Positions 39,739-49,999 of a DNA stretch of 64,000 bases are shown here, in pieces. The stretch's first letter is position 1. Every line of letters begins with the position of its first letter. The notes beneath the pieces are model-generated. The model had not been told where the DNA came from. It saw only the letters and a list, made by a program, of their open reading frames with translations, and did no database searches. The position numbers and the translations under genes were made by a program. Source of the stretch: Pelagibacteraceae bacterium (lineage in GTDB: Bacteria; Pseudomonadota; Alphaproteobacteria; HIMB59); assembly GCA_002705265.1 (NCBI GenBank), contig PAHR01000021.1, positions 23,060 to 87,059 on the forward strand. The letters are read 5' to 3'.

Positions 39739-40734
39739 ATGAAATTATTAATAATTTGCACACTATTTATTATTTATGCCTGTGCGCCAACCACACAGCA
39801 AACGCCCATTAAAAAGGAAAAACCCACAATTGAAATAGTTCCACAAGCCCCAGTGGAAATTAAAAACCTAGATAATGTCATTGTAGTCTTGGATGAAAAC
39901 AAAACATCCCAAAAGTTATTTTTTGAAGAATTTACTAATTCCAATTTAATTACCGAACTAGATAAAAAAATTATATTTTATTATGACATAGAAGAAATCA
40001 CGGACGAAAAGATAAATAATACTATTATAATCGGCCCCAATAAGTCAGATAAGCTCATACTGTTAAAAGAAAAATTAGGCAATAACAATTTAATATTAAG
40101 TCTTACAAATGACCTAACTCTAAAAAGGCAATTCAACGAAGACCAAATTATTTTTTTAGGAATGTCACCTTTTTTTCACGTAGCAAAATTAAAACAAGAA
40201 TTATTTGCCTCAACATCAGTTGCGGTTTTATACAAGCAAAGTTTTTATGGAGTTAGAATAAATAATTATCTTAAAAAATTATATATAGGTAAATACATAA
40301 AATCATCGCCTTATACCGAAGAGCCACAAGATATTATTTTTTCAATTAAAGCACTTGGTGATTTAGCCCAGTATGACAATGTCATTCTGATTGATGACAC
40401 AATGGTTTACAAAAACGTTCTAACTAATCTTGCATCACAAGATACAATTTACCCTTATAATAAAATTTATTTAATTGATAATTTTTTAGAGCAGAGGAAC
40501 TCTATATCTAGTTTCTATAATCAAATTAACAGAGCAAATATTTCAAATATTGATTTAAAATCAGCAAAAGATCCGCATAGAGAGTTTTTTTATCGCGCAT
40601 CTGTAAATATGGCTATTTCAATTGCGCACGAAATTATTAAAACAAAAGAGTTCTCCAAAATAGTTTATTCTGACCAACTGGGGTTTTTAGAAGTAAAAGA
40701 CCTTACAATAAATTATCCAATAAAATTTGACTAA
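39739..40734 (+). CDS. LppC/LpoA-like lipoprotein (periplasmic-binding fold)
   Basis: Lipobox 'LFIIYACAPTTQQ'; family-like architecture and position after rsmI; divergent. Confidence 0.55.
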   Translation: MKLLIICTLFIIYACAPTTQQTPIKKEKPTIEIVPQAPVEIKNLDNVIVVLDENKTSQKLFFEEFTNSNLITELDKKIIFYYDIEEITDEKINNTIIIGPNKSDKLILLKEKLGNNNLILSLTNDLTLKRQFNEDQIIFLGMSPFFHVAKLKQELFASTSVAVLYKQSFYGVRINNYLKKLYIGKYIKSSPYTEEPQDIIFSIKALGDLAQYDNVILIDDTMVYKNVLTNLASQDTIYPYNKIYLIDNFLEQRNSISSFYNQINRANISNIDLKSAKDPHREFFYRASVNMAISIAHEIIKTKEFSKIVYSDQLGFLEVKDLTINYPIKFD

Positions 40735-41323
40735 TTTTTTTTTTAAAATCTAAAAAAGCAAAATATCTGTGGGATAAAATTAGTTTTTCAATTTTTTCCA
40801 TTTCAGCAAATGTTTTTTTGTGCCCTTTTGGGACAAAAAAAGGATCAAATCCGAAGCCGTTATGACCTCTTTTATTTTTTATAATCTTTCCCTCTACCAT
40901 TCCATTAGCTGATATTTCATTATCTTTATCTAAATAATTTAATGAGCAAAAAAAAGTCGCTGGGATTGCATTGCATTCCAACCCATATTTTTTATAAATA
41001 TGATTTACTGCTTTTTTTATTCCGCCCTGCTCAATAGTAAATCTAGCAGTCTTAACCCCAGGAAAATCTATACTATTTTTAATTATAAAACCGCTATCAT
41101 CACTTAAAGTAGGGATTTTAGTTTTTTTAAAATAAAAACTTGATTTAGAAGAAGCGTTACTTTCGAATGTATCACCATTTTCATTTGGTTCTCCCCTAAT
41201 ATCTTGAGAGGATAGGTCTAAAATTTTAAAATGCTTAAAAATTTTAAAATATTCAATATAAAATTTAAACTCTTTAAATTTTCCCTCATTTCCAGTGCCA
41301 ATTAAAATTTTTTTTTTAAGCAA
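40703..41323 (-). CDS. rdgB: XTP/dITP pyrophosphatase (RdgB/HAM1)
   Basis: 'ILIGTGNEGKFKEFKFYI', 'TLSDDSGFIIKNSIDFPGVKTARF', 'GFGFDPFFVPKGHKKTFAEM'. Confidence 0.94.
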   Translation of the reverse strand: MLKKKILIGTGNEGKFKEFKFYIEYFKIFKHFKILDLSSQDIRGEPNENGDTFESNASSKSSFYFKKTKIPTLSDDSGFIIKNSIDFPGVKTARFTIEQGGIKKAVNHIYKKYGLECNAIPATFFCSLNYLDKDNEISANGMVEGKIIKNKRGHNGFGFDPFFVPKGHKKTFAEMEKIEKLILSHRYFAFLDFKKKISQILLDNLL

Positions 41324-42044
41324 TTGATATTGCTTTATTTTGTATTTTATTTATCTCTGGCATCACTTTTTCTACCAGCTGTATAAAATCCAAAATGGTT
41401 TGCTTGCTAAATTTAGCTTCCTCTCCAGTCGACTGAAACTCGATAAAATTCCCATCGCCAGACATCACTACATTACAATCCACCTCTGCATTTGAATCTT
41501 CGGGATAATTTAAATCTACACACGGCGTTCCATTAACAACCCCTACTGAAATAGCAGCAATTTGATTTACAATAATTTGTGAATTTAAATTATAATTTTT
41601 TTTGTAAACATTTATTGATCTTGCCAAACTAACATAACCACCAATTATTGATGCCGTTCTTGTTCCTCCATCAGCACTAATAACATCACAATCAACCTTA
41701 ATAGTTTTTTCCCCCAAAAGATTTAAATTTACAGCACACCTAAGGCTTCTCCCAATAAGTCTTTGAATTTCCTGAGTCCTTCCAGACTGTTTACCTCTAG
41801 CAGCCTCTCTATCAACTCTTTGATCCGTTGAAGAAGGAAGCATCCCGTATTCTGCGGTAAGCCACCCTTTTCCAGAATTTCTCAAAAAGCTTGGAACCTT
41901 GTCTTCTATTACGGCTGAACATAAGACGTGTGTATTGCCTAACTTTACCAAACATGAGCTTTTATTATTTGGTTGTATATTTGTTATGATATCTAACCCT
42001 CTAATATCATCTAAACTCCTATCACTTCTTGAATATCCGGACAT
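41316..42044 (-). CDS. rph: Ribonuclease PH
   Basis: 'GWLTAEYGMLPSSTDQRVDREAARGKQSGRTQEIQRLIGRSLR', 'DCDVISADGGTRTASI'. Confidence 0.97.
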   Translation of the reverse strand: MSGYSRSDRSLDDIRGLDIITNIQPNNKSSCLVKLGNTHVLCSAVIEDKVPSFLRNSGKGWLTAEYGMLPSSTDQRVDREAARGKQSGRTQEIQRLIGRSLRCAVNLNLLGEKTIKVDCDVISADGGTRTASIIGGYVSLARSINVYKKNYNLNSQIIVNQIAAISVGVVNGTPCVDLNYPEDSNAEVDCNVVMSGDGNFIEFQSTGEEAKFSKQTILDFIQLVEKVMPEINKIQNKAISIA

Positions 42045-42075
42045 TTTTTATAACTTATAAGATTATAACAAAACA

Positions 42076-43101
42076 ATGAATAAAAAAATTTTAGACATAA
42101 GCGATAGAGCAAGGTCTGTATTTAAATTTTTAGTTGAAGACTATTTAAAAAATGGAAGTCCCATTGGCTCTAAATCTATAAAGGATAACATGAGGATTAA
42201 TCTATCAAGCGCCACTATCAGGAATGTTCTCGCAGAAATCAACTTTTATGGCCTAATAAATAGAGACCATCACTCAGCGGGAAGCAAGCCGTCTGATCTT
42301 GGGCTGCAATTTTATACAAACGCACTTTTGGAATTGGAAAATATAAATCCAAAAGAAAAAAAATTTATTGACGAAAATTCAAAAAATGATGGGTTTTTAA
42401 ATCAAAATAAAAAAATCACTGAAGTGTTGAATTCTCTTTCAAAGCAAACAAGCTTAGTTATTAACGAAGATAAGATTATGAAAATTAATAAAATAGATTT
42501 TTATAAGTTTGATCTGAAAAAAATTATTTTTATTATTCAATATGAGGGGGGGTCAATAACTAATAGACTGGTTGAATTAGAGACGACAATTGACGAAAAA
42601 GATCTAAATCTTGTATCTTCCCTGCTGTCTAGATTTCGAGAGCCATTCTTGCCTAATGAAATCCAAAAAAAAGTAAATGAATTCATAAAGGAAACGAAAT
42701 TAACTCTAAATAAGAAAACAAAATTATTAATATCTAAAGGATTAAAAGTTGAAAAATTTTCTGAAAATCAAAGTTCTTTTTTTATTAGGGGTGTTGGTGA
42801 CTTATTAAAAAACAACAAAGATATCGAAATAGACAGTTTAAATGAATTATTAAATGATATTGAAACAGGTAAAATTGCAAAAAAACTTATTAGAGCCTTG
42901 AAAACTTCTAAAGGAGTACAAATATTTATAGGAAGCAATACAAATTTATATAAGCAAAGCAACATGTCCATGATACTTTCTAACTATACAAGGAAAAACG
43001 GAATAGCCGGAGCTGTTGGAATTATAGGTCCAAAAAGAATAGATTATCAGAAAATTATCCCAATAATTAATTATATGTCTGAAGTAATATCTAATAAATA
43101 G
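42076..43101 (+). CDS. hrcA: Heat-inducible transcription repressor HrcA
   Basis: 'VFKFLVEDYLKNGSPIGSKSI...LSSATIRNVLAEINFYGLI', 'GAVGIIGPKRIDYQKIIPII'. Confidence 0.95.
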   Translation: MNKKILDISDRARSVFKFLVEDYLKNGSPIGSKSIKDNMRINLSSATIRNVLAEINFYGLINRDHHSAGSKPSDLGLQFYTNALLELENINPKEKKFIDENSKNDGFLNQNKKITEVLNSLSKQTSLVINEDKIMKINKIDFYKFDLKKIIFIIQYEGGSITNRLVELETTIDEKDLNLVSSLLSRFREPFLPNEIQKKVNEFIKETKLTLNKKTKLLISKGLKVEKFSENQSSFFIRGVGDLLKNNKDIEIDSLNELLNDIETGKIAKKLIRALKTSKGVQIFIGSNTNLYKQSNMSMILSNYTRKNGIAGAVGIIGPKRIDYQKIIPIINYMSEVISNK

Positions 43102-43110
43102 GAGGAGTGC

Positions 43111-43749
43111 ATGACCGAGGAAGAATCAAAAGACAATCAAAATAAACATCAGAACGATAGCTTAACAGAACAAATACAAAACGATAAAGAAAACCAAGAT
43201 AATAATCAGGCGAATAACGAAGATAAGGAAACTCTTTCCAGTGAAAAAATTATTGAAAATTTAAAGATCGAAATAGATGAATTAAAAGATCATAGACTCA
43301 GGGCAGTTGCAGAATTAGACAATTTTAGAAAAAGATCTGAAAAAGACCAATCTGACGCATTAAAATATAGTATTTCTAACTTTGCAAAGGAAGTTGTTTC
43401 AATTATGGATAACATAGAGCGAGCAAAAAGCAGCATTAATCAAGATAAAAAGGAAGAAAAATCAATAAAATCGGTTTTAGAGGGAATTGACTTAATTCAC
43501 CAAAGCATTGTTAGCGTATTTGAAAAATTTGGAATTAAAAAAATAGACTCAATAAATCAAAAATTTGATCATAATTTTCACCAAGCAATGATGGAAGTAG
43601 AAAGAGATGATTGTGAGCCAGGTATTGTAGTGCAAGAGCTGATCCCAGGATATACAATCCATGACAGACTTCTTAGGCCAGCTATGGTCGGAGTCTCAAA
43701 ACAAACTGACCAAAAAACAGATATTTCAAGAGAAAAACCCTCAAAATAA
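43111..43749 (+). CDS. grpE: Nucleotide exchange factor GrpE
   Basis: 'LRAVAELDNFRKRSEKDQ', 'FDHNFHQAMMEVERDDCEPGIVVQELIPGYTIHDRLLRPAMVGVSK'. Confidence 0.96.
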   Translation: MTEEESKDNQNKHQNDSLTEQIQNDKENQDNNQANNEDKETLSSEKIIENLKIEIDELKDHRLRAVAELDNFRKRSEKDQSDALKYSISNFAKEVVSIMDNIERAKSSINQDKKEEKSIKSVLEGIDLIHQSIVSVFEKFGIKKIDSINQKFDHNFHQAMMEVERDDCEPGIVVQELIPGYTIHDRLLRPAMVGVSKQTDQKTDISREKPSK

Positions 43750-43779
43750 CACTATTTTACAAAATTATTTAATTTGTCT

Positions 43780-43808
43780 CTTGAATAGAAGCCAACACAA
43801 CCCATATC
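43780..43808 (+). promoter_or_regulatory. Sigma-32 (RpoH)-type heat-shock promoter upstream of dnaK
   Basis: CTTGAA (43780-43785) - 15 nt - CCCATATC (43801-43808), 36 nt upstream of the dnaK ATG. Confidence 0.75.
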
Positions 43809-43844
43809 AAATAAATATAATAAATAATTATTAAGGACTGAAAA

Positions 43845-45779
43845 ATGGCAAAAGTTATAGGTATAGATTTAGGAACAACGAATTCTTGTGTTGCAATTAT
43901 GGATGGAAAAAATCCAAAAGTTATAGAAAATTCTGAAGGTGGAAGAACTACCCCTTCTATCGTAGCATTTACTGAAAATGAAAAACTAATAGGACAATCA
44001 GCTAAAAGACAGGGCGTCACAAATCCTGAGAATACCCTTTATGCAGTGAAGAGATTAATCGGAAGAAATTTTAATGACGAGGTTGTAAAAAAAGATATAG
44101 GTCTTTCCCCTTTTAAAATTGTTAAAGGCAATAATGGTGATGCTTGGGTCGAAGCTCTTGGTGAAAAGTATAGCCCAAGTCAAGTGTCTGCATTTGTTCT
44201 TCAAAAAATGAAAGAAACAGCAGAGACTTACACAGGAGAAACAATCACCCAAGCTGTTATAACTGTACCAGCTTATTTTAATGATGCACAGAGACAGGCA
44301 ACTAAAGACGCTGGAAAAATTGCAGGACTAGAAGTTCTTAGAATAATTAATGAGCCTACCGCAGCATCACTGGCTTATGGTTTAGATAAAAAACAATCAG
44401 GAACAGTTGTGGTATATGATTTAGGAGGAGGCACGTTTGACGTCTCAATACTAGAAGTTGGGGATGGTGTTTTTGAAGTTAAATCCACAAATGGTGACAC
44501 ACACTTAGGTGGCGAGGATTTTGATTTACGAATTATTGATTACTTAGCAGACGAGTTTAAGAAGGAACAAGGGGTTGATCTTAAAAAAGACAAACTTGCG
44601 CTTCAAAGGTTAAAAGAAGCGGCTGAAAAAGCAAAGATAGAATTATCAAGCGCAACTCAAACCGATGTAAACCTTCCTTTTATAACCGCGGACCAAACAG
44701 GACCAAAACACTTAAACGTTAAAATGACTAGAGCGAAACTAGAAGAATTAGTTGATGATTTATTACAATCAACCATTGATCCTTGTAAAAAAGCATTAAA
44801 GGACGCTGGCCTAACCTCCTCTGATATTAATGAGGTTATTCTTGTTGGAGGCATGACAAGAATGCCAAAGGTCTCAGAAATAGTAAAAGGGTTTTTTAAC
44901 AAGGAACCAAGCAAGGGGGTAAATCCTGACGAAGTTGTTGCTATGGGCGCTGCTATTCAAGCCGGTGTTTTACAAGGCGATGTAAAAGATGTTTTGCTTC
45001 TAGATGTAACTCCACTCTCACTTGGCATAGAAACACTAGGGGGTGTATTTACAAAATTAATTGAAAGAAATACAACTGTACCAACTAAAAAAAGCCAAGT
45101 ATTTTCTACTGCAGAAGATAATCAAGCGGCTGTAACAATTAGGGTTTTTCAAGGTGAACGCGAGATGGCAACTGACAATAAACTACTTGGTCAGTTCGAT
45201 TTAGTTGGTATTCCTCCAGCCCAAAGAGGCACCCCACAAATAGAAGTAACTTTTGATATAGATGCAAATGGAATTGTCAACGTATCCGCAAAAGATAAAT
45301 CAACAGGTAAAGAACAGCAAATTAAAATTCAAGCTTCCGGAGGTCTCTCTGATGAAGAAATTGAAAAAATGGTTAAAGACGCAGAGACTAACGCAGAAGA
45401 AGACAAGAAAAAAAGAGAAGTAGTGGATGCAAAAAATGCTGCAGATGGTCTAGTTTTTCAAACAGAAAAAAATCTTAAAGAATACGGTGAAAAAATAGAA
45501 GCCGTTGATAAAACTAAAATAGAAGACGATCTAAAAGATCTTAAAGATGCTATTGAAAAAGATGATTTAGATTTGATTAAACAAAAAACAGAATCTTTAA
45601 CTCAGTCTTCAATGAAGATGGGTGAGGCAATGTATAAAGACCAGCAGGCAAAACAGCCTAATGACCAAGATGTTGACCCAAATCAAAAAACAGAAGAAGA
45701 CACTAATAAAAAAGACGATGATGTTATTGATGCTGACTTTGAAGAAGTAGAAGAAGATAAAAAAGAAAATAAAAGTTAA
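43845..45779 (+). CDS. dnaK: Chaperone DnaK
   Basis: '[19 protein letters not shown]', '[25 protein letters not shown]', '[14 protein letters not shown]'. Confidence 0.99.
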   Translation: MAKVIGIDLGTTNSCVAIMDGKNPKVIENSEGGRTTPSIVAFTENEKLIGQSAKRQGVTNPENTLYAVKRLIGRNFNDEVVKKDIGLSPFKIVKGNNGDAWVEALGEKYSPSQVSAFVLQKMKETAETYTGETITQAVITVPAYFNDAQRQATKDAGKIAGLEVLRIINEPTAASLAYGLDKKQSGTVVVYDLGGGTFDVSILEVGDGVFEVKSTNGDTHLGGEDFDLRIIDYLADEFKKEQGVDLKKDKLALQRLKEAAEKAKIELSSATQTDVNLPFITADQTGPKHLNVKMTRAKLEELVDDLLQSTIDPCKKALKDAGLTSSDINEVILVGGMTRMPKVSEIVKGFFNKEPSKGVNPDEVVAMGAAIQAGVLQGDVKDVLLLDVTPLSLGIETLGGVFTKLIERNTTVPTKKSQVFSTAEDNQAAVTIRVFQGEREMATDNKLLGQFDLVGIPPAQRGTPQIEVTFDIDANGIVNVSAKDKSTGKEQQIKIQASGGLSDEEIEKMVKDAETNAEEDKKKREVVDAKNAADGLVFQTEKNLKEYGEKIEAVDKTKIEDDLKDLKDAIEKDDLDLIKQKTESLTQSSMKMGEAMYKDQQAKQPNDQDVDPNQKTEEDTNKKDDDVIDADFEEVEEDKKENKS

Positions 45780-45803
45780 TTTAAATTATTTTTTTGTAAA
45801 AAA

Positions 45804-46883
45804 ATGGCTGAAGATTTTTATAATACACTTGGTATATCTAAAGAAGCATCAGATGGTGAGATAAAAAATGCATATCGCAAGATGGCAATGAAGTACCACC
45901 CTGATAGAAATCAAGGCGATGCTAAGGCAGAGAAGAAGTTTAAAGAAGTAAGCAATGCCTATGAAATACTAAAAGACCCCCAAAAAAAGCAAGCTTATGA
46001 CCAGTATGGTCACGCAGCATTTGAACAAGGCGGCATGGGTGGCCCAGGAGGATTTGGCCAACAGGGATTCGGAGGATTCTCAGATATATTTGAAGATATT
46101 TTTGGTATGGGTGGAGGAGGACCTAAGGAAACAAGAGGAGATGACCTTAGATACGATATAGCCGTGGATCTAGAAGAGGCGTTTTTTGGCAAAAACCTTG
46201 AATCAACAATATCGAAAATGACTGCCTGTAAGGAAAATCATTCCTATAAATCCTGTACCACTTGTGATGGTTATGGAAAGGTTAGGACACAAAGTGGTTT
46301 TTTCTCGATGGAAAGAACCTGTGGCAGGTGCAGTGGCACAGGCCAAGAAATGAAGGGAAGATGTGGGAAGTGTAGTAATACAGGAAGAGTTAAAGAAAAC
46401 AAAAAATTGAAAATTAAAATACCTCCAGGCATAGAAACAGGCAATAGAATAAGAATGAGCGGCGAAGGAGAGGCGGGTGAACTAGGGGGGCAAAATGGTG
46501 ACTTGTATGTTTTTGTAAAAGTAAATCCCAACAAAATTTTCGAAAGAGATAAAAATAATATTATTTGCGAAGTAGCAATTCCTTTTACAACAGCAGCATT
46601 AGGAGGATCTATAGAAGTACCAACTATCGAAAAAAAAATGGTTAGCATTAATATTCCTCAAGGAATGCAGTCCGGGCATAAACTAAGAGTTAAGGGAAAA
46701 GGAATGAGCATATTAAGAACTGAACAAAGAGGAGATATGATTGTAAAAGTTCATGCAGAAACACCTATAAATTTGTCTGCAAAGCAGAAAAAGATTTTAA
46801 CTGACCTCGATAGTTCGTTGACAAAAGATAATTCAAAATTATCAGAAGGATTTTTTAATAAAGTAAAAAAAATGTTTAATTAG
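45804..46883 (+). CDS. dnaJ: Chaperone DnaJ
   Basis: J domain 'FYNTLGISKEASDGEIKNAYRKMAMKYHPDRNQGD', G/F region, zinc region 'CTTCDGYGKVRTQSGFFSMERTCGRCSGTGQ'. Confidence 0.97.
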   Translation: MAEDFYNTLGISKEASDGEIKNAYRKMAMKYHPDRNQGDAKAEKKFKEVSNAYEILKDPQKKQAYDQYGHAAFEQGGMGGPGGFGQQGFGGFSDIFEDIFGMGGGGPKETRGDDLRYDIAVDLEEAFFGKNLESTISKMTACKENHSYKSCTTCDGYGKVRTQSGFFSMERTCGRCSGTGQEMKGRCGKCSNTGRVKENKKLKIKIPPGIETGNRIRMSGEGEAGELGGQNGDLYVFVKVNPNKIFERDKNNIICEVAIPFTTAALGGSIEVPTIEKKMVSINIPQGMQSGHKLRVKGKGMSILRTEQRGDMIVKVHAETPINLSAKQKKILTDLDSSLTKDNSKLSEGFFNKVKKMFN

Positions 46884-46884
46884 T

Positions 46885-47382
46885 TTGATAATAAAATATT
46901 TTTATGAAGATATTACAACGCCAATAGGAAATATATTTATTTTAGAAAATAAGTACGGGATATGTTGCGTATCCATGTCTAGAGACAAAAGAATTGTTAA
47001 AATAAAAAATGAGTTTAATCCAAAAGTAGGATTAAAATTTTATAAGACAATTAAGAAAAACCTTATTAGATATCTTAATGGCAAAGAAAGATTAAAACCC
47101 CCCCCAGTTTTATTTTTATCGGGAACAAATTTTCAAAAAAAGGTTTGGAAACAATTATTAAGAATTAAGCATGGAACAACTTCTAATTATTCAATGATTG
47201 CTAATAATATTAAACTTCCTAATGCCCAAAGAGCTGTTGGGACAGCAATCGCCAAAAATCCAATATTATTTTATTTGCCCTGTCATAGAGTGGTTAAAAA
47301 AAATGGAAATATAGGGAAGTATATATGGGGTATGTCTATTAAAAAAAAACTACTAAATATGGAGATGGCTGACCCGATTTAG
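46885..47382 (+). CDS. Methylated-DNA-[protein]-cysteine S-methyltransferase (Ogt-like)
   Basis: 'GTTSNYSMIANNIKLPNAQRAVGTAIAKNPILFYLPCHRVVKKNGNIGKYIWG' (PCHR active site). Confidence 0.93.
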   Translation: MIIKYFYEDITTPIGNIFILENKYGICCVSMSRDKRIVKIKNEFNPKVGLKFYKTIKKNLIRYLNGKERLKPPPVLFLSGTNFQKKVWKQLLRIKHGTTSNYSMIANNIKLPNAQRAVGTAIAKNPILFYLPCHRVVKKNGNIGKYIWGMSIKKKLLNMEMADPI

Positions 47383-47588
47383 TAGAGGAGGAAATTGAAT
47401 ACCGAATCAGCCCCCGCATGAACGCTAACCAAACAGTATAAATTATATAACTTATGTCAAATTTCTGAAATTTTCATTTTTAGTAAATATTCGTTAGAAT
47501 CTTTAATTAGCCGGCTATTTTACAAATTTAGCCAAATCGTCCATTTATGGATTGTATTAGGTTTTTATTCATATAAGAAGGATCAGCA

Positions 47589-48464
47589 GTGATTTCTCTT
47601 AATTTCCAAAAACAGTCAAATATTTATTTAATTGGCTTTATTGCATATTTTATTTTTTCCATAGGAGATACTTTAATTAAATTAGTTGGAACAACATACC
47701 CATACACATTAATTTTTGCTATATCAACTTTTACCGGCTCATTGCCTGTTATTATATATTTAATTTTCAAGAAAAACTTTCAAGAACTAAAAACTAAAAA
47801 ATATTTACTTCACTTATTAAGGGGCATCTTAATGGCAATAGTTGCTTACAGCATACTTAAGGGCATCATTTTATTGCCCCTTTCAATATCATATCCAATA
47901 CTACTTTCAGCCCCGGTGATATTGTCATTTATGGGAATTATATTTTTAAAAGAAAAAATTAATGTCTATAAGATCTTATCTTTAATTATAGCAATGTTAG
48001 GTGTTTTTCTGGTTTCGGGTTTTAGTATTAATCAGGGATATAATTTTGAGGGGATATTGTTATTAGGGATTGGCGCAATATGTGTCGCTGTTTTAGATTT
48101 ATCTGTAAGACTATATGGTAAAAATGAATCAACTTTATCATTAAGTTTTTATAGTCTTTTTATCAGTTCAATAATTTTTACAATTTTATCTTTTGGGTCA
48201 TGGACAAAAATTGCTTTTGACGACTTATTGCTTTTAATCACAGGAGGAGCTTTAGACGGCATTGGCATGTTGATACTCGTATTTAGTTTAAAAAGAATCG
48301 AAGCTTCGTATATTAGCATTACTCACTATTCACAAATTATATATGGCCTAATTATAGGATATCTTGTATTTAACCACACACCTTCTTATATGGAGTTATT
48401 TGGAGGAGTGTTTGTATTAAGCTCAGGTTGGTTAATATACTTAAAGCTTAATCAATCAAATTGA
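47589..48464 (+). CDS. EamA/DMT-superfamily membrane transporter
   Basis: Many TM segments, internal duplication, 'LKEKINVYKILSLIIAMLGVFLVSG'; GTG start. Confidence 0.88.
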   Translation: MISLNFQKQSNIYLIGFIAYFIFSIGDTLIKLVGTTYPYTLIFAISTFTGSLPVIIYLIFKKNFQELKTKKYLLHLLRGILMAIVAYSILKGIILLPLSISYPILLSAPVILSFMGIIFLKEKINVYKILSLIIAMLGVFLVSGFSINQGYNFEGILLLGIGAICVAVLDLSVRLYGKNESTLSLSFYSLFISSIIFTILSFGSWTKIAFDDLLLLITGGALDGIGMLILVFSLKRIEASYISITHYSQIIYGLIIGYLVFNHTPSYMELFGGVFVLSSGWLIYLKLNQSN

Positions 48465-48878
48465 TTTTTTTTTAAGTGGGGCTATAGTGCATCCTGAAAT
48501 CTTCCAATTCCCATCACTTAGTATTAAAGAATAAGTTGCAATATATGATTGGTTTTTTTGAGATATGATTTGTACCTGATGTAGTACGCCACTATCAAAA
48601 ATTTTAGACTTCAAAAAAAAATAATTCTTAGGGTTAGACACAGGCTCATATGCGGTTTCTACCATTTTCATAAATATTTCTGGAGTCTCAAATTTAGCTT
48701 TAATTATTGGTGCGGCGAAAGAAAAAGCCTTTAAGGCATCATTGCTCTTAAAAGCCTCTAACTGGCCTGATACAACATTTTTAGAAGTTTCAATTTGATT
48801 ATCATAGTTGTCCTGAGAGTAGGAGCTAAGGGAAAAGAAGCATATTGAAACTAAATATATTAGATATTTTTTAGACAT
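48456..48878 (-). CDS. DUF4864-like secreted protein
   Basis: Signal peptide; 'VVSGQLEAFKSNDALKAFSFAAPIIKAKFETPEIFMKMVETAYEPVSNP'. Confidence 0.75.
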   Translation of the reverse strand: MSKKYLIYLVSICFFSLSSYSQDNYDNQIETSKNVVSGQLEAFKSNDALKAFSFAAPIIKAKFETPEIFMKMVETAYEPVSNPKNYFFLKSKIFDSGVLHQVQIISQKNQSYIATYSLILSDGNWKISGCTIAPLKKKSI

Positions 48879-48930
48879 TAGTGTAATTCTTTATACGACA
48901 TAATCCTATAACCAGATCCCTAAAAGTTTT

Positions 48931-49920
48931 TTATTTTCTAGATATCTTACTCTCGATAGTTAGTATTTTATCATTAACAAGACTTTCTCTAATAAATTCT
49001 AAAACTAATTCCTGATGTGGCCATGAACATTTAGCAAATACTATTAAATGACCATTTTTTACTTTTTTGCCATCATTCCATTTACATTGCTTTCCATTTA
49101 CTTTTACACCCTTTTCATATTCAAACCATTTTACTCCTGGAATATCAGCAATCCATTTAAGGTCAGTTGAAGTTGCTTTCCAATCATGGACAAGATCATC
49201 AGGACTTGCAAAAACTAAAGAGTTGGCATGCTTTGCAGTTTTTAATTCATCTACTAAATATTGTCTGATAGGATTATTTTCTTCCCTAGGCCAACAATTA
49301 GGATTGAAAGCAATGGTTCCCCCAAATAATTCTTTTTTAAATGCCGCATATCTTATTGCATTCCACGCCCCACAAGAATGTCCTGCTAAAAAAATTTGCT
49401 TAAATGGAACCCCATTAGAGTTAAATTTTTTAACAACTTCTTCGGTTACATGCATCCGGACATCAGTTGAAAGGTTTCTTAAATACTCTTCCCAAAACGG
49501 ACACTTTAAAGTATGTCCATATCCTTTTTTAATACATTTTTTAGCTGAACCTTTAAATTTCAATCCAGCTTCACGTCCGCCCGTAGCATCAAGTTTTCTA
49601 GTATTTGTAATTAAACAATTTACCCATACAACTATTTCTTTGTCTCCAATTTTTGCTCCTGAGAGCATAGAAATAAAAGTTAGATCTTGGCTATAGTTAC
49701 AAAATTTCTCTTTTGTTTCATTCCCACCATGATTCCAGATTAATAATATTTTGTTTTCAGGGTTGTCAATATTATAACCTTTGGTTAGTTTAAATGCCTT
49801 ACCCTCAAGGTTTGATGAAATAAATCCACTACTTTTTGAACTAAGTTTCTTAGCTTGGACGGACAAACTTATATTGAAAAACAACAAACCCAAAACCACG
49901 ATCTCTAAAAGTTTTTTCAT
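48931..49920 (-). CDS. Secreted alpha/beta-hydrolase-like protein
   Basis: Signal peptide; 'ILLIWNHGGNE', 'IFLAGHSCGAWNAIRYA' nucleophile elbow, 'LVFASPDDLVHDW', 'CSWPHQELVLEFI'. Confidence 0.65.
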   Translation of the reverse strand: MKKLLEIVVLGLLFFNISLSVQAKKLSSKSSGFISSNLEGKAFKLTKGYNIDNPENKILLIWNHGGNETKEKFCNYSQDLTFISMLSGAKIGDKEIVVWVNCLITNTRKLDATGGREAGLKFKGSAKKCIKKGYGHTLKCPFWEEYLRNLSTDVRMHVTEEVVKKFNSNGVPFKQIFLAGHSCGAWNAIRYAAFKKELFGGTIAFNPNCWPREENNPIRQYLVDELKTAKHANSLVFASPDDLVHDWKATSTDLKWIADIPGVKWFEYEKGVKVNGKQCKWNDGKKVKNGHLIVFAKCSWPHQELVLEFIRESLVNDKILTIESKISRK

Positions 49921-49999
49921 TATAACACATTATCAAAAACCCCTAGAATTAAACATTTTTTTATCTCAAGTATATCTAGCCGTGTATCTAGTTTGTTAT

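Noticed and set aside
43102-43112. 'ggagtgc' as half of a CIRCE element before grpE
   Set aside because: No partner half-site; it overlaps the Shine-Dalgarno/start of grpE.
47383-47430. Minus-strand 'GGGGGCTGATTCGGTATTCAA' resembles the 5' end of tmRNA (GGGGCTGATTCTGGATTCGAC)
   Set aside because: No T-arm, CCA-proximal half, tag ORF or pseudoknots could be found on either side, and the continuation runs into the ogt coding region. Similarity is limited to ~20 nt.
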